This document shows, in pieces, positions 31,048 to 39,800 of a DNA stretch of 52,949 bases. Position 1 is the first letter of the stretch. Each line of letters begins with the position of its first letter. This DNA comes from DALYJJ01 sp031969915 (lineage in GTDB: Bacteria > Acidobacteriota > Terriglobia > Bryobacterales > Bryobacteraceae), in the NCBI GenBank assembly GCA_031969915.1, contig DALYJJ010000027.1:1-52949 (forward strand), given 5' to 3'. The notes beneath the pieces were generated by a model. It worked only from the letters and a program-made list of their open reading frames with translations, had not been told where the DNA came from and searched no databases. Position numbers and translations under genes: made by a program.

Positions 31048-32581
31048 GAGTGATTCCAAGACCCGTCCCGCCGTGATTGTCTCCCCGCACCGAGGACTCG
31101 ATCAATGCGGGTGAAGCCGCCGGAACGACGGCCAGGACCGGAGCGTCCAGAAGGCGGGCCAGCCGGTCTCCGTCGTAGATTCCGTGATCGAAGAACTCCG
31201 CCAAGGCGAGCCAGGTCAGGGCCAACAGCAGCGCTCCGGCGCCGATGATGCCCAGAAGAAGCACCTTGCGAGGGCCCGCGGTCATCACCGGATCGATCGC
31301 CCGCTCGACAATCGCCACGCTGCCGATCTGGCGCTTCGTCAACGAATCGGTCGACGCTGCCTCGGTGAACTTCTTCCGGTTGAACGAGTCTTTCTCCTCC
31401 AGCAACCGGAGCTGGCGTTTGAGCGACGTCCATTCCATCTCGCTGTCGTGCAGCGATCGAAGGCTGGTGCGCGCGCGGTCCAGTTCCGCGGAGCGCTGAT
31501 CGAAGACCTTCTGCCGGTCCACGCGCACGCTGCGCAGGTTCGCTTCCAACAGGCGCATCAGTTCCTCGAATTGACGCCGGTTGTTGGCGATCCGGACGCC
31601 GGTGTCGAGGTCGGTCATGCGCAGTTGCTCCCGCTGCCGCTGCAGGTCGGCGAGCTGCAACAGGATGGAGTGCGCGAACGACTCCTGCTGGAACCCGCCC
31701 AACGCCGCGAACTCCGGCTCCGGTTTCCGTTTCTCCAACTCCAGGCGGGCCAGTTTGTCCGCCGCGTCGTCCCGGGCGATGCGCGCGTCGGCGACCAGCG
31801 CTCCGAGGCGCGTAACCTCGGCGATCAGGACTTCCTTCTGCTTCTCCAGCGCCTGGATGTTGCCGCGATCCTCCGTCTCCCTGAGACGCCGTTCGGCGTC
31901 GCTGAGTTCCTGCGAGGAGGCCTTCACTTCGGACTCGAAGAAGCTCGCCGCCTCGCGGTTTTCGTAGAGGCGCAACCGGTACTTGAGGTAGAAATCCAGG
32001 TATGTGTTCAGAATGGTCGCGGCGTATTCGCGCATCGGGAAGATGAGCTTCACGATGACGATGTTCGACTCGCGCTGCGGAAGGGCGATGATCCCCCGAT
32101 GCAGCAGCTCGATGGCCATGTCCCGCGGCGGCACCTTCATCCGCAACCCGGCCTTGATCATCAGCTCGTTGGAGAAGTCCTTCACCTGTTTTACGACGCG
32201 GCGCGCGTAGAAGCGGACTTTGGCGATGAGTTGGGGCGGCGGCGGCTCCGGCGGGCTCGGCTGATCCATCTTATAGTGATCGACGATCTGGGCCACCAGG
32301 TCGCGGCTGGTGAGGATGTCCATCTCTGTGTTGACTTCCTGGTTGCGGTAGCCGACCACCGCGGGCGGCGTACCGATGAGCGTGGAAGGCAATCCCTGTT
32401 CGGGACCGAGCTTCACGAGCACCTTCGCCGACACCTCGTAGCCGTCCTCCTTGATGATCATCAGCCAAAAGAGCCCGGCGCCGAGCGCGGTGGCGACGAT
32501 CACAAGCAGACTCCACTTGCGCTTGGAAAGGATGAAGACCAGGTCGTAAAGCGAAAGCTGGCCGGAGGAACTGCCTGTCAT
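31031..32581 (-). CDS. Wzz-type polysaccharide copolymerase (chain-length determinant)
   Basis: 516 residues. Membrane helices at about 25-42 (WSLLVIVATALGAGLFWLMI) and about 435-455 (VLLLGIIGAGALLLALTWLA) bracket a long periplasmic coiled coil (about 200-400: AERRLRETEDRGN, RRQFEELMRLLEANLR). GNVR-like residues sit before the second helix. This is the Wzc/Gum C layout with the kinase split off as the next gene. It sets glycan chain length and couples polymerase to the outer-membrane exporter. It overlaps the Wza-like gene by 4 nt. Confidence 0.9.
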   Translation of the reverse strand: MTGSSSGQLSLYDLVFILSKRKWSLLVIVATALGAGLFWLMIIKEDGYEVSAKVLVKLGPEQGLPSTLIGTPPAVVGYRNQEVNTEMDILTSRDLVAQIVDHYKMDQPSPPEPPPPQLIAKVRFYARRVVKQVKDFSNELMIKAGLRMKVPPRDMAIELLHRGIIALPQRESNIVIVKLIFPMREYAATILNTYLDFYLKYRLRLYENREAASFFESEVKASSQELSDAERRLRETEDRGNIQALEKQKEVLIAEVTRLGALVADARIARDDAADKLARLELEKRKPEPEFAALGGFQQESFAHSILLQLADLQRQREQLRMTDLDTGVRIANNRRQFEELMRLLEANLRSVRVDRQKVFDQRSAELDRARTSLRSLHDSEMEWTSLKRQLRLLEEKDSFNRKKFTEAASTDSLTKRQIGSVAIVERAIDPVMTAGPRKVLLLGIIGAGALLLALTWLALAEFFDHGIYDGDRLARLLDAPVLAVVPAASPALIESSVRGDNHGGTGLGITHAARS

Positions 32582-33537
32582 CGTGGTGTCGAGATCCCTT
32601 GCCCGAGGAGATAGCTGAAGCCGGCGTTGATGAAGACGGGGATGTTCTGGCGAATGTACTGATCGATGAACTGGTTCACTTTGGCGACCCTGGTTTTGGG
32701 GATCAGGACCACGTCGAACGGCTTGAGCGCAACATCCTGCTTTCGGCCGGCCATGATGGAAGCCAGGTCGATCTTCTCAACCGCGGGCGCCGGTGAGCCG
32801 GTGTCGCGCAGCAGCAGCACGCTGTCCAGGCGCGCGGTGTTCTTTGCGCCGCCGGCCCGCACCACCGCGGTGAGAACGGAGATCCGGCCCTGTAACGTAA
32901 TCAGCCCCGGAGTGCCGACCTCGCCGCCGACGAAGACGTTCAGAAACGACTTCTGCACGTGAACGACGTCGCCCGCCACGAGCGGCACGTCGGGTTGGGC
33001 ACCGGCCAGAATCGCCGCCACGTTCACCTCGCGTGACGAAGGCTTGCCGTCCTCCTCGCGGACCAGCACGACGGCGTCCTGGCGCGCCGTGTCCTTGAAG
33101 CCGCCCGCGCGAATGATCGCCCCGGCGATGGTCACGGGCTCCATCGCGGAGATTTGCGCCGGTTTATCCACTTCACCCCCGACATAGACGTACCGGCTCG
33201 AAAAACTCCGCACAATGACGGCTACCTGGGGTGTCCGCACGTGTTTGCCGTACTCGGCGGTGAGCAGTTCGGTGAGTTGGGCGGCGGTTTTTCCGGCGGC
33301 GTCCACTTCGCCCACCAGCAGCAGTGAGAGTTTGCCGTCCGGGCGAACGATCACGGTCTGGCTCAATTCCGGCAGGTTGTAAACCCGGATGTCGAGCGCA
33401 TCGCCTTTCGCGAGAACGTAAGGGGAGGCGCCCGGAGAGGAGGCCGGCGGGGAAGCCTGCTGCGCCCCCGCTTGCACAACGAAACCAGCCAGGAAGGATG
33501 CAGTGAGCAGTGTGAGCCGCAGCGCTAGGCCGCGCAT
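32578..33537 (-). CDS. Wza-like polysaccharide export protein (Poly_export and SLBB domains)
   Basis: 319 residues from ATG 33537, with GGGAGGG just upstream; the longer open frame is upstream shadow. Signal peptide LRLTLLTASFLAGFVVQAGA. Poly_export domain at about 45-125 (YVLAKGDALDIRVYNLPELS, VRPDGKLSLLLVGEVDAAG), then two SLBB domains starting VYVGGEVDKPAQI and VFVGGEVGTPGLI. No lipobox Cys, so not a classical Wza lipoprotein. Forms the outer-membrane exit for the polymer. It overlaps the radical SAM gene by 13 nt. Confidence 0.9.
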   Translation of the reverse strand: MRGLALRLTLLTASFLAGFVVQAGAQQASPPASSPGASPYVLAKGDALDIRVYNLPELSQTVIVRPDGKLSLLLVGEVDAAGKTAAQLTELLTAEYGKHVRTPQVAVIVRSFSSRYVYVGGEVDKPAQISAMEPVTIAGAIIRAGGFKDTARQDAVVLVREEDGKPSSREVNVAAILAGAQPDVPLVAGDVVHVQKSFLNVFVGGEVGTPGLITLQGRISVLTAVVRAGGAKNTARLDSVLLLRDTGSPAPAVEKIDLASIMAGRKQDVALKPFDVVLIPKTRVAKVNQFIDQYIRQNIPVFINAGFSYLLGQGISTPR

Positions 33538-35588
33538 ACCGCCCTCCCAAGCGATTGACAGCCCCTCACCTGCCAGACCAACTGAATGCGGGTGACGAGT
33601 TTGGTCAAACCCTTGAGAGACGTCGTCCAAACCTGAAGCGCGGCGTTCAACTCCCTGGCGTTGGCCGCCGAGAGAGCGAACTCGAACACCTCGGGCTCGG
33701 GCAACCGCCAGGCGTCGTAGCCGGCGGGCATGCCGTTGGAGACCCACAGGGGGAAGTCGTAGCGCAGCGTCGCCTGGCGCGGCGAGAGGATCTCCTCCTC
33801 GCTGGTCCCATGCGCGTGCTTGGCTTCCACGTACTTGCTGAAGTCTTCCCAAAACTCGTCGAAATTCGCGGGCGCTTCGGAGCACTTGGAGAGGATCAAC
33901 TCCTTGAGTGCGGCCATGCCCACGCGGCAGATGTCGGTCCAGATGAAGAAGGAGGCCAACGCGCGATACCGGTACATCAGGTTGTCGCCCACCTCCCCAC
34001 GGGTCAGCTTCTCGAACACGTCATCACGGGAATAATACTCCACGCAGGCTTCCTTGGTGGGGAACAGCTCGTTCACCGTCTCGCCAACGAAGTCCTTGAG
34101 GAAGTCCTTGACCGTGCCTTCCTCGCGTTCCATGGCGGGCAGCATCGCCATCCAGCACTCGGAACGTTTGGCGCCGAACTTCTGGGCAAAGGCCACGGCG
34201 TCCTCGAACCAGCCGTCGTTCCAGAAGACGCTGCTCGCAAGGGCGTACTTGCGCGCGGTGACGTAATCCTCGAAGGGCAGCGTGTCGGTGGCGACGATGA
34301 TCTCTTCAACGTCGAACACCTTCTTGCCGTCGTGCACGCCGAAGTTCTTGGGCAGCACGCGGAAGCGGTTATCGAACTTGAACATCTCGCGCGACTCGAT
34401 GGTCTCCAGCTCCGAGCCCTTGAGCAGCATGGCCTGGAAGTTGTGAATCTCATTGATGCCCGTGTCGATCAGCTTCTGGATCGCATCGAGGTGCGTTTGC
34501 AGCGTCTCGCCCGGCAGCCCCAGGATCAGGTCCGAGTTCGACCGCAGGCCGCGGCCGCGGATATAGATCTGAATGTCCTCGTACGCCTTGAGCTTGATGG
34601 TTGAGCGCTTCACCTTGTTCAGTGTGTCTTCGTTGAGCGATTGCACGGCCTGGTAAAGCACCAGGGCGCCGCTCACCTGTTCGACCGACTTGATGATTCG
34701 CTCGGGCCGGTTCTTACCGGTGGTGGCGTCGATGAAGGTCGGGTAGCCGTAGTCGCGCTGGAGTTTGCCGATATGGCCGGAGATCTCCACGTCGCGCTCG
34801 AACATGCCGTAGTTGGAATCGGCGATCCGGAGCGTGCCCATCTTGGGCGACTTCTCCTTGATCATCTTCGCGATGTAGTCGAGTTCGTCGAAGATGCGTT
34901 CCTTGCTGAAGTTGTGGACCTTGGTGTACCAGCGCGTGCCCTGAACGCAGAAGGTGCAGGTGAACGGGCAGCCGCGGTTGGTCTCGATGATGGGCGCCAG
35001 CTTGCCGTCGAAGAACTCGTCCATCAGGCCGGCCAGGAAGGGCGAGGGGATCTCGTCGACCTCCTTGTGACGGTCCCACATCTCCGTGCGGGTCAGCGAT
35101 CCGTCGCTCCGGCGATACACGCAGGAGGGCACGTCGCGGTCGCCTGCTTTGCGCGGATCGAGCCCCGCGTCCAGGTAGGCCTTCAGCACTTCGCTCGCGA
35201 CGAATTCGCCTTCGCCCAGGACGTAGAAATCGAGTTCCGGTCTCTTCTCGACGAAGGCGAGCTGCCGGTCCGGCTCGATCGGAATGTTCGGGCCGCCCAT
35301 CACCGTGAGCGCGTTCGGATTCAATTGCTTCGCCAGGCGCGCGAAATGAAGGCTGACGGCTTCGTTCCAGACGTAGTTGCTGACCATCAGCACGTCCGGC
35401 GGCGCGGCTTTCATGGCAGCTTCCAGCTTGTCGGGATAGGCGAACAGCCTGGACTCAACATCCAGATCCTGTTTGTCCATCACTGCCTTGATGTAGCCGA
35501 CCGGCAGAGGCTGGCAGTCCGTTGAAAGAACTCCTGAGTAGTTGTAGCGGAGATCCGCCAGGTAGACCCGGCGCCTGTGAGCAGTCAT
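33525..35588 (-). CDS. Cobalamin-binding radical SAM enzyme, first gene of the EPS operon
   Basis: 687 residues from ATG 35588 with a strong GGAGG site. Residues 1-180 form a B12-binding-like Rossmann domain (VYLADLRYNYSG, DVLMVSNYVWNEAVS, LTVMGGPNIP) without a DxHxxG motif, so cobalamin would bind base-off if at all. The radical SAM core has Cys207, Cys211 and Cys214 in RGCPFTCTFC, which hold the 4Fe-4S cluster, followed by RIADSNYGMFERD and LILGLPGETLQTHL. About 200 extra C-terminal residues are of unknown fold. Known relatives perform methylations or rearrangements on unactivated carbons. The substrate here is unknown; the context suggests a sugar or lipid precursor of the polymer. Confidence 0.85.
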   Translation of the reverse strand: MTAHRRRVYLADLRYNYSGVLSTDCQPLPVGYIKAVMDKQDLDVESRLFAYPDKLEAAMKAAPPDVLMVSNYVWNEAVSLHFARLAKQLNPNALTVMGGPNIPIEPDRQLAFVEKRPELDFYVLGEGEFVASEVLKAYLDAGLDPRKAGDRDVPSCVYRRSDGSLTRTEMWDRHKEVDEIPSPFLAGLMDEFFDGKLAPIIETNRGCPFTCTFCVQGTRWYTKVHNFSKERIFDELDYIAKMIKEKSPKMGTLRIADSNYGMFERDVEISGHIGKLQRDYGYPTFIDATTGKNRPERIIKSVEQVSGALVLYQAVQSLNEDTLNKVKRSTIKLKAYEDIQIYIRGRGLRSNSDLILGLPGETLQTHLDAIQKLIDTGINEIHNFQAMLLKGSELETIESREMFKFDNRFRVLPKNFGVHDGKKVFDVEEIIVATDTLPFEDYVTARKYALASSVFWNDGWFEDAVAFAQKFGAKRSECWMAMLPAMEREEGTVKDFLKDFVGETVNELFPTKEACVEYYSRDDVFEKLTRGEVGDNLMYRYRALASFFIWTDICRVGMAALKELILSKCSEAPANFDEFWEDFSKYVEAKHAHGTSEEEILSPRQATLRYDFPLWVSNGMPAGYDAWRLPEPEVFEFALSAANARELNAALQVWTTSLKGLTKLVTRIQLVWQVRGCQSLGRAVCAA

Positions 35589-35618
35589 GGTTTCCTCCGA
35601 TCCGCCTTGAGGCGTTAC

Positions 35619-35644
35619 CCCCGCCCGGGGACACCGAGGCGGGG
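35619..35644 (-). promoter_or_regulatory. GC hairpin in the leader of the radical SAM gene
   Basis: CCCCGCC (35619-35625) pairs with GGCGGGG (35638-35644) around a 12-nt loop, about 30 nt before the start codon; a smaller CGCC/GGCG hairpin (35603-35614) follows before the ribosome-binding site. No U tract follows, so it is not a terminator. It may control mRNA stability or translation of the operon's first gene. Confidence 0.35.
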
Positions 35645-35718
35645 TTGGCATGCTGAACTGACAAACTACATTGACGAGTCTTCATGGACGCCGTCTCTCT
35701 TCGTAACCCGTTCAAGGG

Positions 35719-35747
35719 AGTATAGCTGGGATCGTCCGGTGGTGCCA
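35719..35747 (-). promoter_or_regulatory. Candidate promoter of the EPS operon
   Basis: On the minus strand, TATACT (35719-35724) is a good -10, 17 nt after TGGCAC (35742-35747), which is a poor -35. The predicted transcript starts near 35712, giving a leader of about 125 nt with the hairpin at 35619-35644. This is the only strong promoter-like signal I see for the 19 genes to 12197. Confidence 0.35.
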
Positions 35748-35998
35748 GTCTTTCAGCGCGAAAGCAGTTCCTGGGCCCCCTACTAGTACTCGGTAACGGG
35801 CCCGCAACCAAGACCAGTCCGGTGAGCCCCTTCGTTTCTTACTGAAGTGGCGTGAACGCGGGCCGCAAAGGCTCGCCTCCCGGCTGGGATGACTGGGTCA
35901 GTCTACCATCTTGAAGCGAGAAGACGGGCAGCCGCGCTTGCGGGGAGCGCCGGCAGAGCGGTACTGGTACTCGCAGGGGGTCTGCCGCCCGATCCTCG

Positions 35999-36688
35999 TT
36001 AGCCGGCCCTCGAAGCGACCGCTTCTTCGCCGACGATCCAGCCGTCCTGAATCTGCACCACCCGGTTGCCATACTCTGCGTTGCGCTCCGAGTGGGTCAC
36101 CTGGATGATCGTGGTCCCGCCGTCGTTCAGCTTCTTGAACATCTCCATGATCTCTTTGCCCTGCGAGGAATGGAGGTTGCCGGTGGGCTCGTCGGCAAGA
36201 ATCACCTTGGGGTTGGCGATCATGGCGCGCGCCACCGCCACCAGTTGCTGTTGCCCGCCGGAGAGTTGATTCGGAAACAGGTCCTTCTTGCCGACGATGC
36301 TGAAGCGGTCCAGCACGTCGCACACGATGCTCTCGCGCTCGCCCTTTTTCACGTTGCGGTAGGAGAGCGGGATCTCGAGGTTCTCATACACGGTGAGATC
36401 GTCGAGCAGATGATAGCTCTGGAAGACGAACCCGATGTGCTTCTTGTATAACTCGGAACGATCCTTCTTGCCCAGCCGGTGGATCGGTTGCTCAAGAAAA
36501 TAGAACTCGCCCGCCCAGGCGCTGTCGTGCATGCCGATGATGTGCAGGAGCGTGCTCTTGCCTGCGCCGGAGGGGCCCATGATGGAGACGAACTCGCCCT
36601 CCTTGATATCGAGGTTCACCCGCCGCAGGACGAAGGTCTTGGTCGGGCCGTGCTCGTAGAACTTCTCGATATTGCGCAGTTGGATCAT
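35999..36688 (-). CDS. LolD/MacB-type ABC transporter ATP-binding protein, without permease
   Basis: 229 residues, ATG 36688 with GGAAA before it. Walker A SIMGPSGAGKSTLLHIIG, Q-loop FVFQSYHLLDDLTVYEN, signature NQLSGGQQQLVAVARAM, Walker B VILADEPTGNLHS and switch His in IIQVTHSE. The YHLL and GNL features match the LolD/FtsE/MacB branch, which works with FtsX-like permeases in lipoprotein release or export. The signature Gln triplet (QQQ) replaces the usual QQR. No permease lies beside it, so it either serves a distant one or is a leftover of a larger locus. It starts 194 nt after the lyase-like gene and its terminator. Confidence 0.9.
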   Translation of the reverse strand: MIQLRNIEKFYEHGPTKTFVLRRVNLDIKEGEFVSIMGPSGAGKSTLLHIIGMHDSAWAGEFYFLEQPIHRLGKKDRSELYKKHIGFVFQSYHLLDDLTVYENLEIPLSYRNVKKGERESIVCDVLDRFSIVGKKDLFPNQLSGGQQQLVAVARAMIANPKVILADEPTGNLHSSQGKEIMEMFKKLNDGGTTIIQVTHSERNAEYGNRVVQIQDGWIVGEEAVASRAG

Positions 36689-36808
36689 GGTGTTTCCATT
36701 ATAGGAAGCACGAGACGGGCCATCCTAAACGGTGGACGGCGCGGAGCCGGCGGCCGCGCTTCTGTCCGGCGCCGGGACGGCGGCCGCCGAATTCGCACAC
36801 CCGGAACG

Positions 36809-36858
36809 AAAACGGCGGTCCGGACGGGGAAGACAATCGCTTCGCCGCCGGACCGCCG
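36809..36858 (-). terminator. Rho-independent terminator of the lyase-like gene
   Basis: An 11-bp perfect inverted repeat (36813-36823 and 36848-36858, arm GGCGGTCCGG plus a closing C/G) with a 24-nt loop is followed on the minus strand by TTTT (36812-36809). It lies 25 nt after the stop of the 1629-residue gene and before the ABC ATPase gene, so the two are probably separate transcripts. Confidence 0.65.
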
Positions 36859-36882
36859 ATAGAAACGGAGCCAGGTCTTCTG

Positions 36883-39800
36883 CTAGAACGTCACCGTGAC
36901 CGGATCGCCGCCGGCGTAGTTGACGGTTCGCGTGCCGAGGGCGCCCAGGTTGATGGTCCGCGTGCCCGCCGGACCATGCACCGTAATCAGGATCCCCGAG
37001 GAGGAGATGACCACTTCCGCGGGACCGCCGCTGATGCTGACGCCGAGCGCAGCGACCGGGCTGCTCTCCAACGCCGCGACCACCGTCTTTTGGGCGTCCT
37101 TGAACGTGTAATAGGACGGCGCGAGGATCGTTTCCTCACCGGGGGCCGTGACCTTCAGGTTCTGACCGTCGCGCACCACCGCCTGGCCCGCCCTCGGCTG
37201 ACCCTTCCTGTACGGCAGGATGTAGGTGCGGAACGAGTTGGCGCTCTCGACGCGCAGGATGTGCTGGCGTTCTTCGAAGCTCTTTCCGGTCACCTTGCGA
37301 TACTGGTTGGCTTCGGGCGTGGGGTGCCAGCCGTGGGCCCAGTTCCCGAGAGTCGCCTCCGTTGCGCCGTCCGTAGCGAGGTAAACGTCCCAATCGGTTG
37401 TCCACTGCCCCTTGAAACCGAGCTTGGGCAGGCCGGCGGGAAGCACGATGGGTACGGCCGAAGGCAACTGCTGCAAGCTCCCGATGTAGGAGCGAAGCGG
37501 AGGAGTCACCGGGCCGGAGGGCGTGGATACCGCTCCGTCGGCCATCAGGTTCAGCATCAGGACCTTCGGTGCTTGCGCATCGATCCCTGCGAAAGTGTCT
37601 CGCAGAGCGATGATCGGAAATGCGGGATTCGCCTGGATCAGGTCCACGGTACGGGTCCAATCGAAAGGCGTGGAAGCGAATGTCGCTACGCTTCGCGAAC
37701 TGTGCGTGAAGGCCTGGAAGTCCTTGCGTGTGGTGGTTCCGCTGTTGCGCGAATTCTCGAACAGCGGGAAGTTGTCCTGATACCAGGGCGTCGTGAAATC
37801 CACTTCTCGAACCACCGTGTTGTGCAGGAAGTGGCTTCCGGTGTGGGGGGAGTAGACCGAACCCCAGTGAAGCGAGACGGGAGAACCCAACGCGTAGATA
37901 GCCACCGAATTGTAGTCAGCGGCGTGGGAATGATCCCGGTAGAACATCCCGTTCACGTGCCAGACGGCCGTCTCATTGGGCGAAGCGTATCCATGCCGCA
38001 GAACCGAGTACCAGCCGTCGAACGTGGCGCTCTTCAACCCGACCGGCGCCGAAGGCAGATCGGGGTCGAACTTCGTCACCGAGAGTTGGTCGGCGGGGGC
38101 GCCTGATTCCCGCCAGGCTCCCATCAAGCGGCGGCTCAGAGTGGGGTCCGAGGTGGCAAAGCCGGTGGCCAACTGCGGGAATAACTGGGAAGCGGTGGTC
38201 GGCGCATCGCCAATCGCCACCTGTTTGCGCAACCCGTCGAACCTGGGTTCGGGCGGAGTCAGGAAGTTCAGGAGGAACTCGCCGAATCGCTTCAAACGGT
38301 CCGAGTTCACGAATCCATCGTAAGAACCGGCAACCTGCAGTTGCTGGAAGGAGTCCAGCAACGGACCCATGGCTGCCCCCGCGTAGTAGGTCGATCCCAT
38401 CTGGGCGCCGTCGCTGTTGACCGTGGCGTCCAGGGAGAACAGCGCGCGGTCGGTTGCGCTCTGCACCAGTGCCGACATTTGCGGATGGTGCGCGAGGAAC
38501 ACCTTAAAGGCGTCCATCGATTGCAGCATCTGAGTCGGCATGTTGGCCGTACCCATCGACAGCCGGTGGCCCTCGAACATTGGAGCGTAGTCGTTATCGT
38601 GAACGATCCACGCGTAGACCACGGCGGCGGCTTTCACCCGTTCTTTCTGCTCGGCGGTTGCGCGGTCGTCCAGGAGTACCGCCGCTATGCGCTCGGTAGT
38701 CGATGCGAAGAGCTTCGCGCCCGCGAAATAGGATAGGCCGGTGGCGTACACGCCATCCCCATTGACCAATGAGTTGAGGGCTGCCGTGGTGAGGCGGTCC
38801 ACCTCGAGTGTGGTCACCCACATCATCTTGCCCGTGGTATCGGCCCACAGGCGGAGCAGATCCCGGCTGGTGAGGGCGCTGCTGAAAAGGCGGTCGAAGT
38901 AGGCCTTGTCGGTTCGCACGCGGTTCACCAGATCCAGGTAGGTTTCCCGACTCATGTACAGCGGGTTCCATCCATTCGGCGGATCGGCGTAGGCAACCGG
39001 GAAGCGCGCGATCTTGGCGAGATTGATCCCTGAGTGCAAATTGATCAGCCGCCTCAGGCCGGCCATGTTGCCGCCGCTCTCCGGCAACTCCGCGTTGGTG
39101 CCGGCGTATAGCCCCCAGGCTACGCGAACGTACGTCGACGGCTTTCCGCGATACCCGCGGAACCAGAATCCGGCGGCTTTTCCGGTGGCCGGATCGTTCG
39201 GGTTGGTGAAGATGCCAACGCCGTTCGAGTCCGCTGCCCAGGCTCGGGAGACCGGCCCGGCGAAAATGGAAAGGGACTGTCCCGACGGTCCGGCCGCGGT
39301 GTTATACAGTGTCCAGGTCCAACCTGTGTCGTCGGACCACTGGTGCCAGCCCATCATCCGGCGAACGAACTCCATGTTGTTGGCCGTGCGAGTCGAGTCG
39401 GAGGGGAAGAGCGGCCTGGTGTATTGCAGGTCCCTGATTGAGCCGAGCGGAGTCGCCGACCGCCCCACCTGACGCCCGCGGTTGGGCTGGATCTGGGGGT
39501 AGACGTTGAGGAGGTACTCGACGTCGGCATCGTTTTCTTCCTCAATCATCACTACCGGCTGGTTGGCCTGAACCACCAAGGTCGACGTGTAATAGCCGGG
39601 CCCGGCCGGGTGGATGATCACGCTGTTCTCGTAAGCCGCCGGCTTGTCAAAGGTGTAGGCGACGCGCACCTTCACCTGCATCGGCCCCGACTCGAGAATC
39701 GTGGTCTGCATGGTCTTGGCCGTCATCACCGGCGGCTTGTAGACCTCGTCTTTCCGGGAGTGCAAGTAGTTTGGCCCGGTCGCCGTCCAGACGCCATTCC

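Larger units (their letters stand above)
35589..35998 (-). other. Intergenic leader region upstream of the EPS operon
   Basis: 410 nt between the orphan ABC ATPase and the radical SAM gene, both on the minus strand. It holds the candidate promoter at 35719-35747, a GC hairpin at 35619-35644 in the predicted leader and, just after the ATPase stop, a stretch that reads as a plausible 32-residue peptide tail (CEYQYR ... GCPSSRFKMVD, stop at 35898) without a start codon in frame. No known riboswitch could be recognised by eye; a cobalamin box was looked for and not found. Confidence 0.4.

Noticed and set aside
35455..35700. Possible precursor peptide gene (MKTRQCSLSVQHANP...) before the radical SAM enzyme, as in peptide-maturation systems
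   Set aside because: Its frame has no ribosome-binding site, runs 130 nt into the radical SAM gene, and ends without a recognisable core; the enzyme lacks a SPASM or RiPP recognition region that I can see.
35589..35998. Cobalamin riboswitch before the B12 radical SAM gene
   Set aside because: No match to the conserved B12 box or the GCCACTG element was found on the minus strand; only generic hairpins are present.
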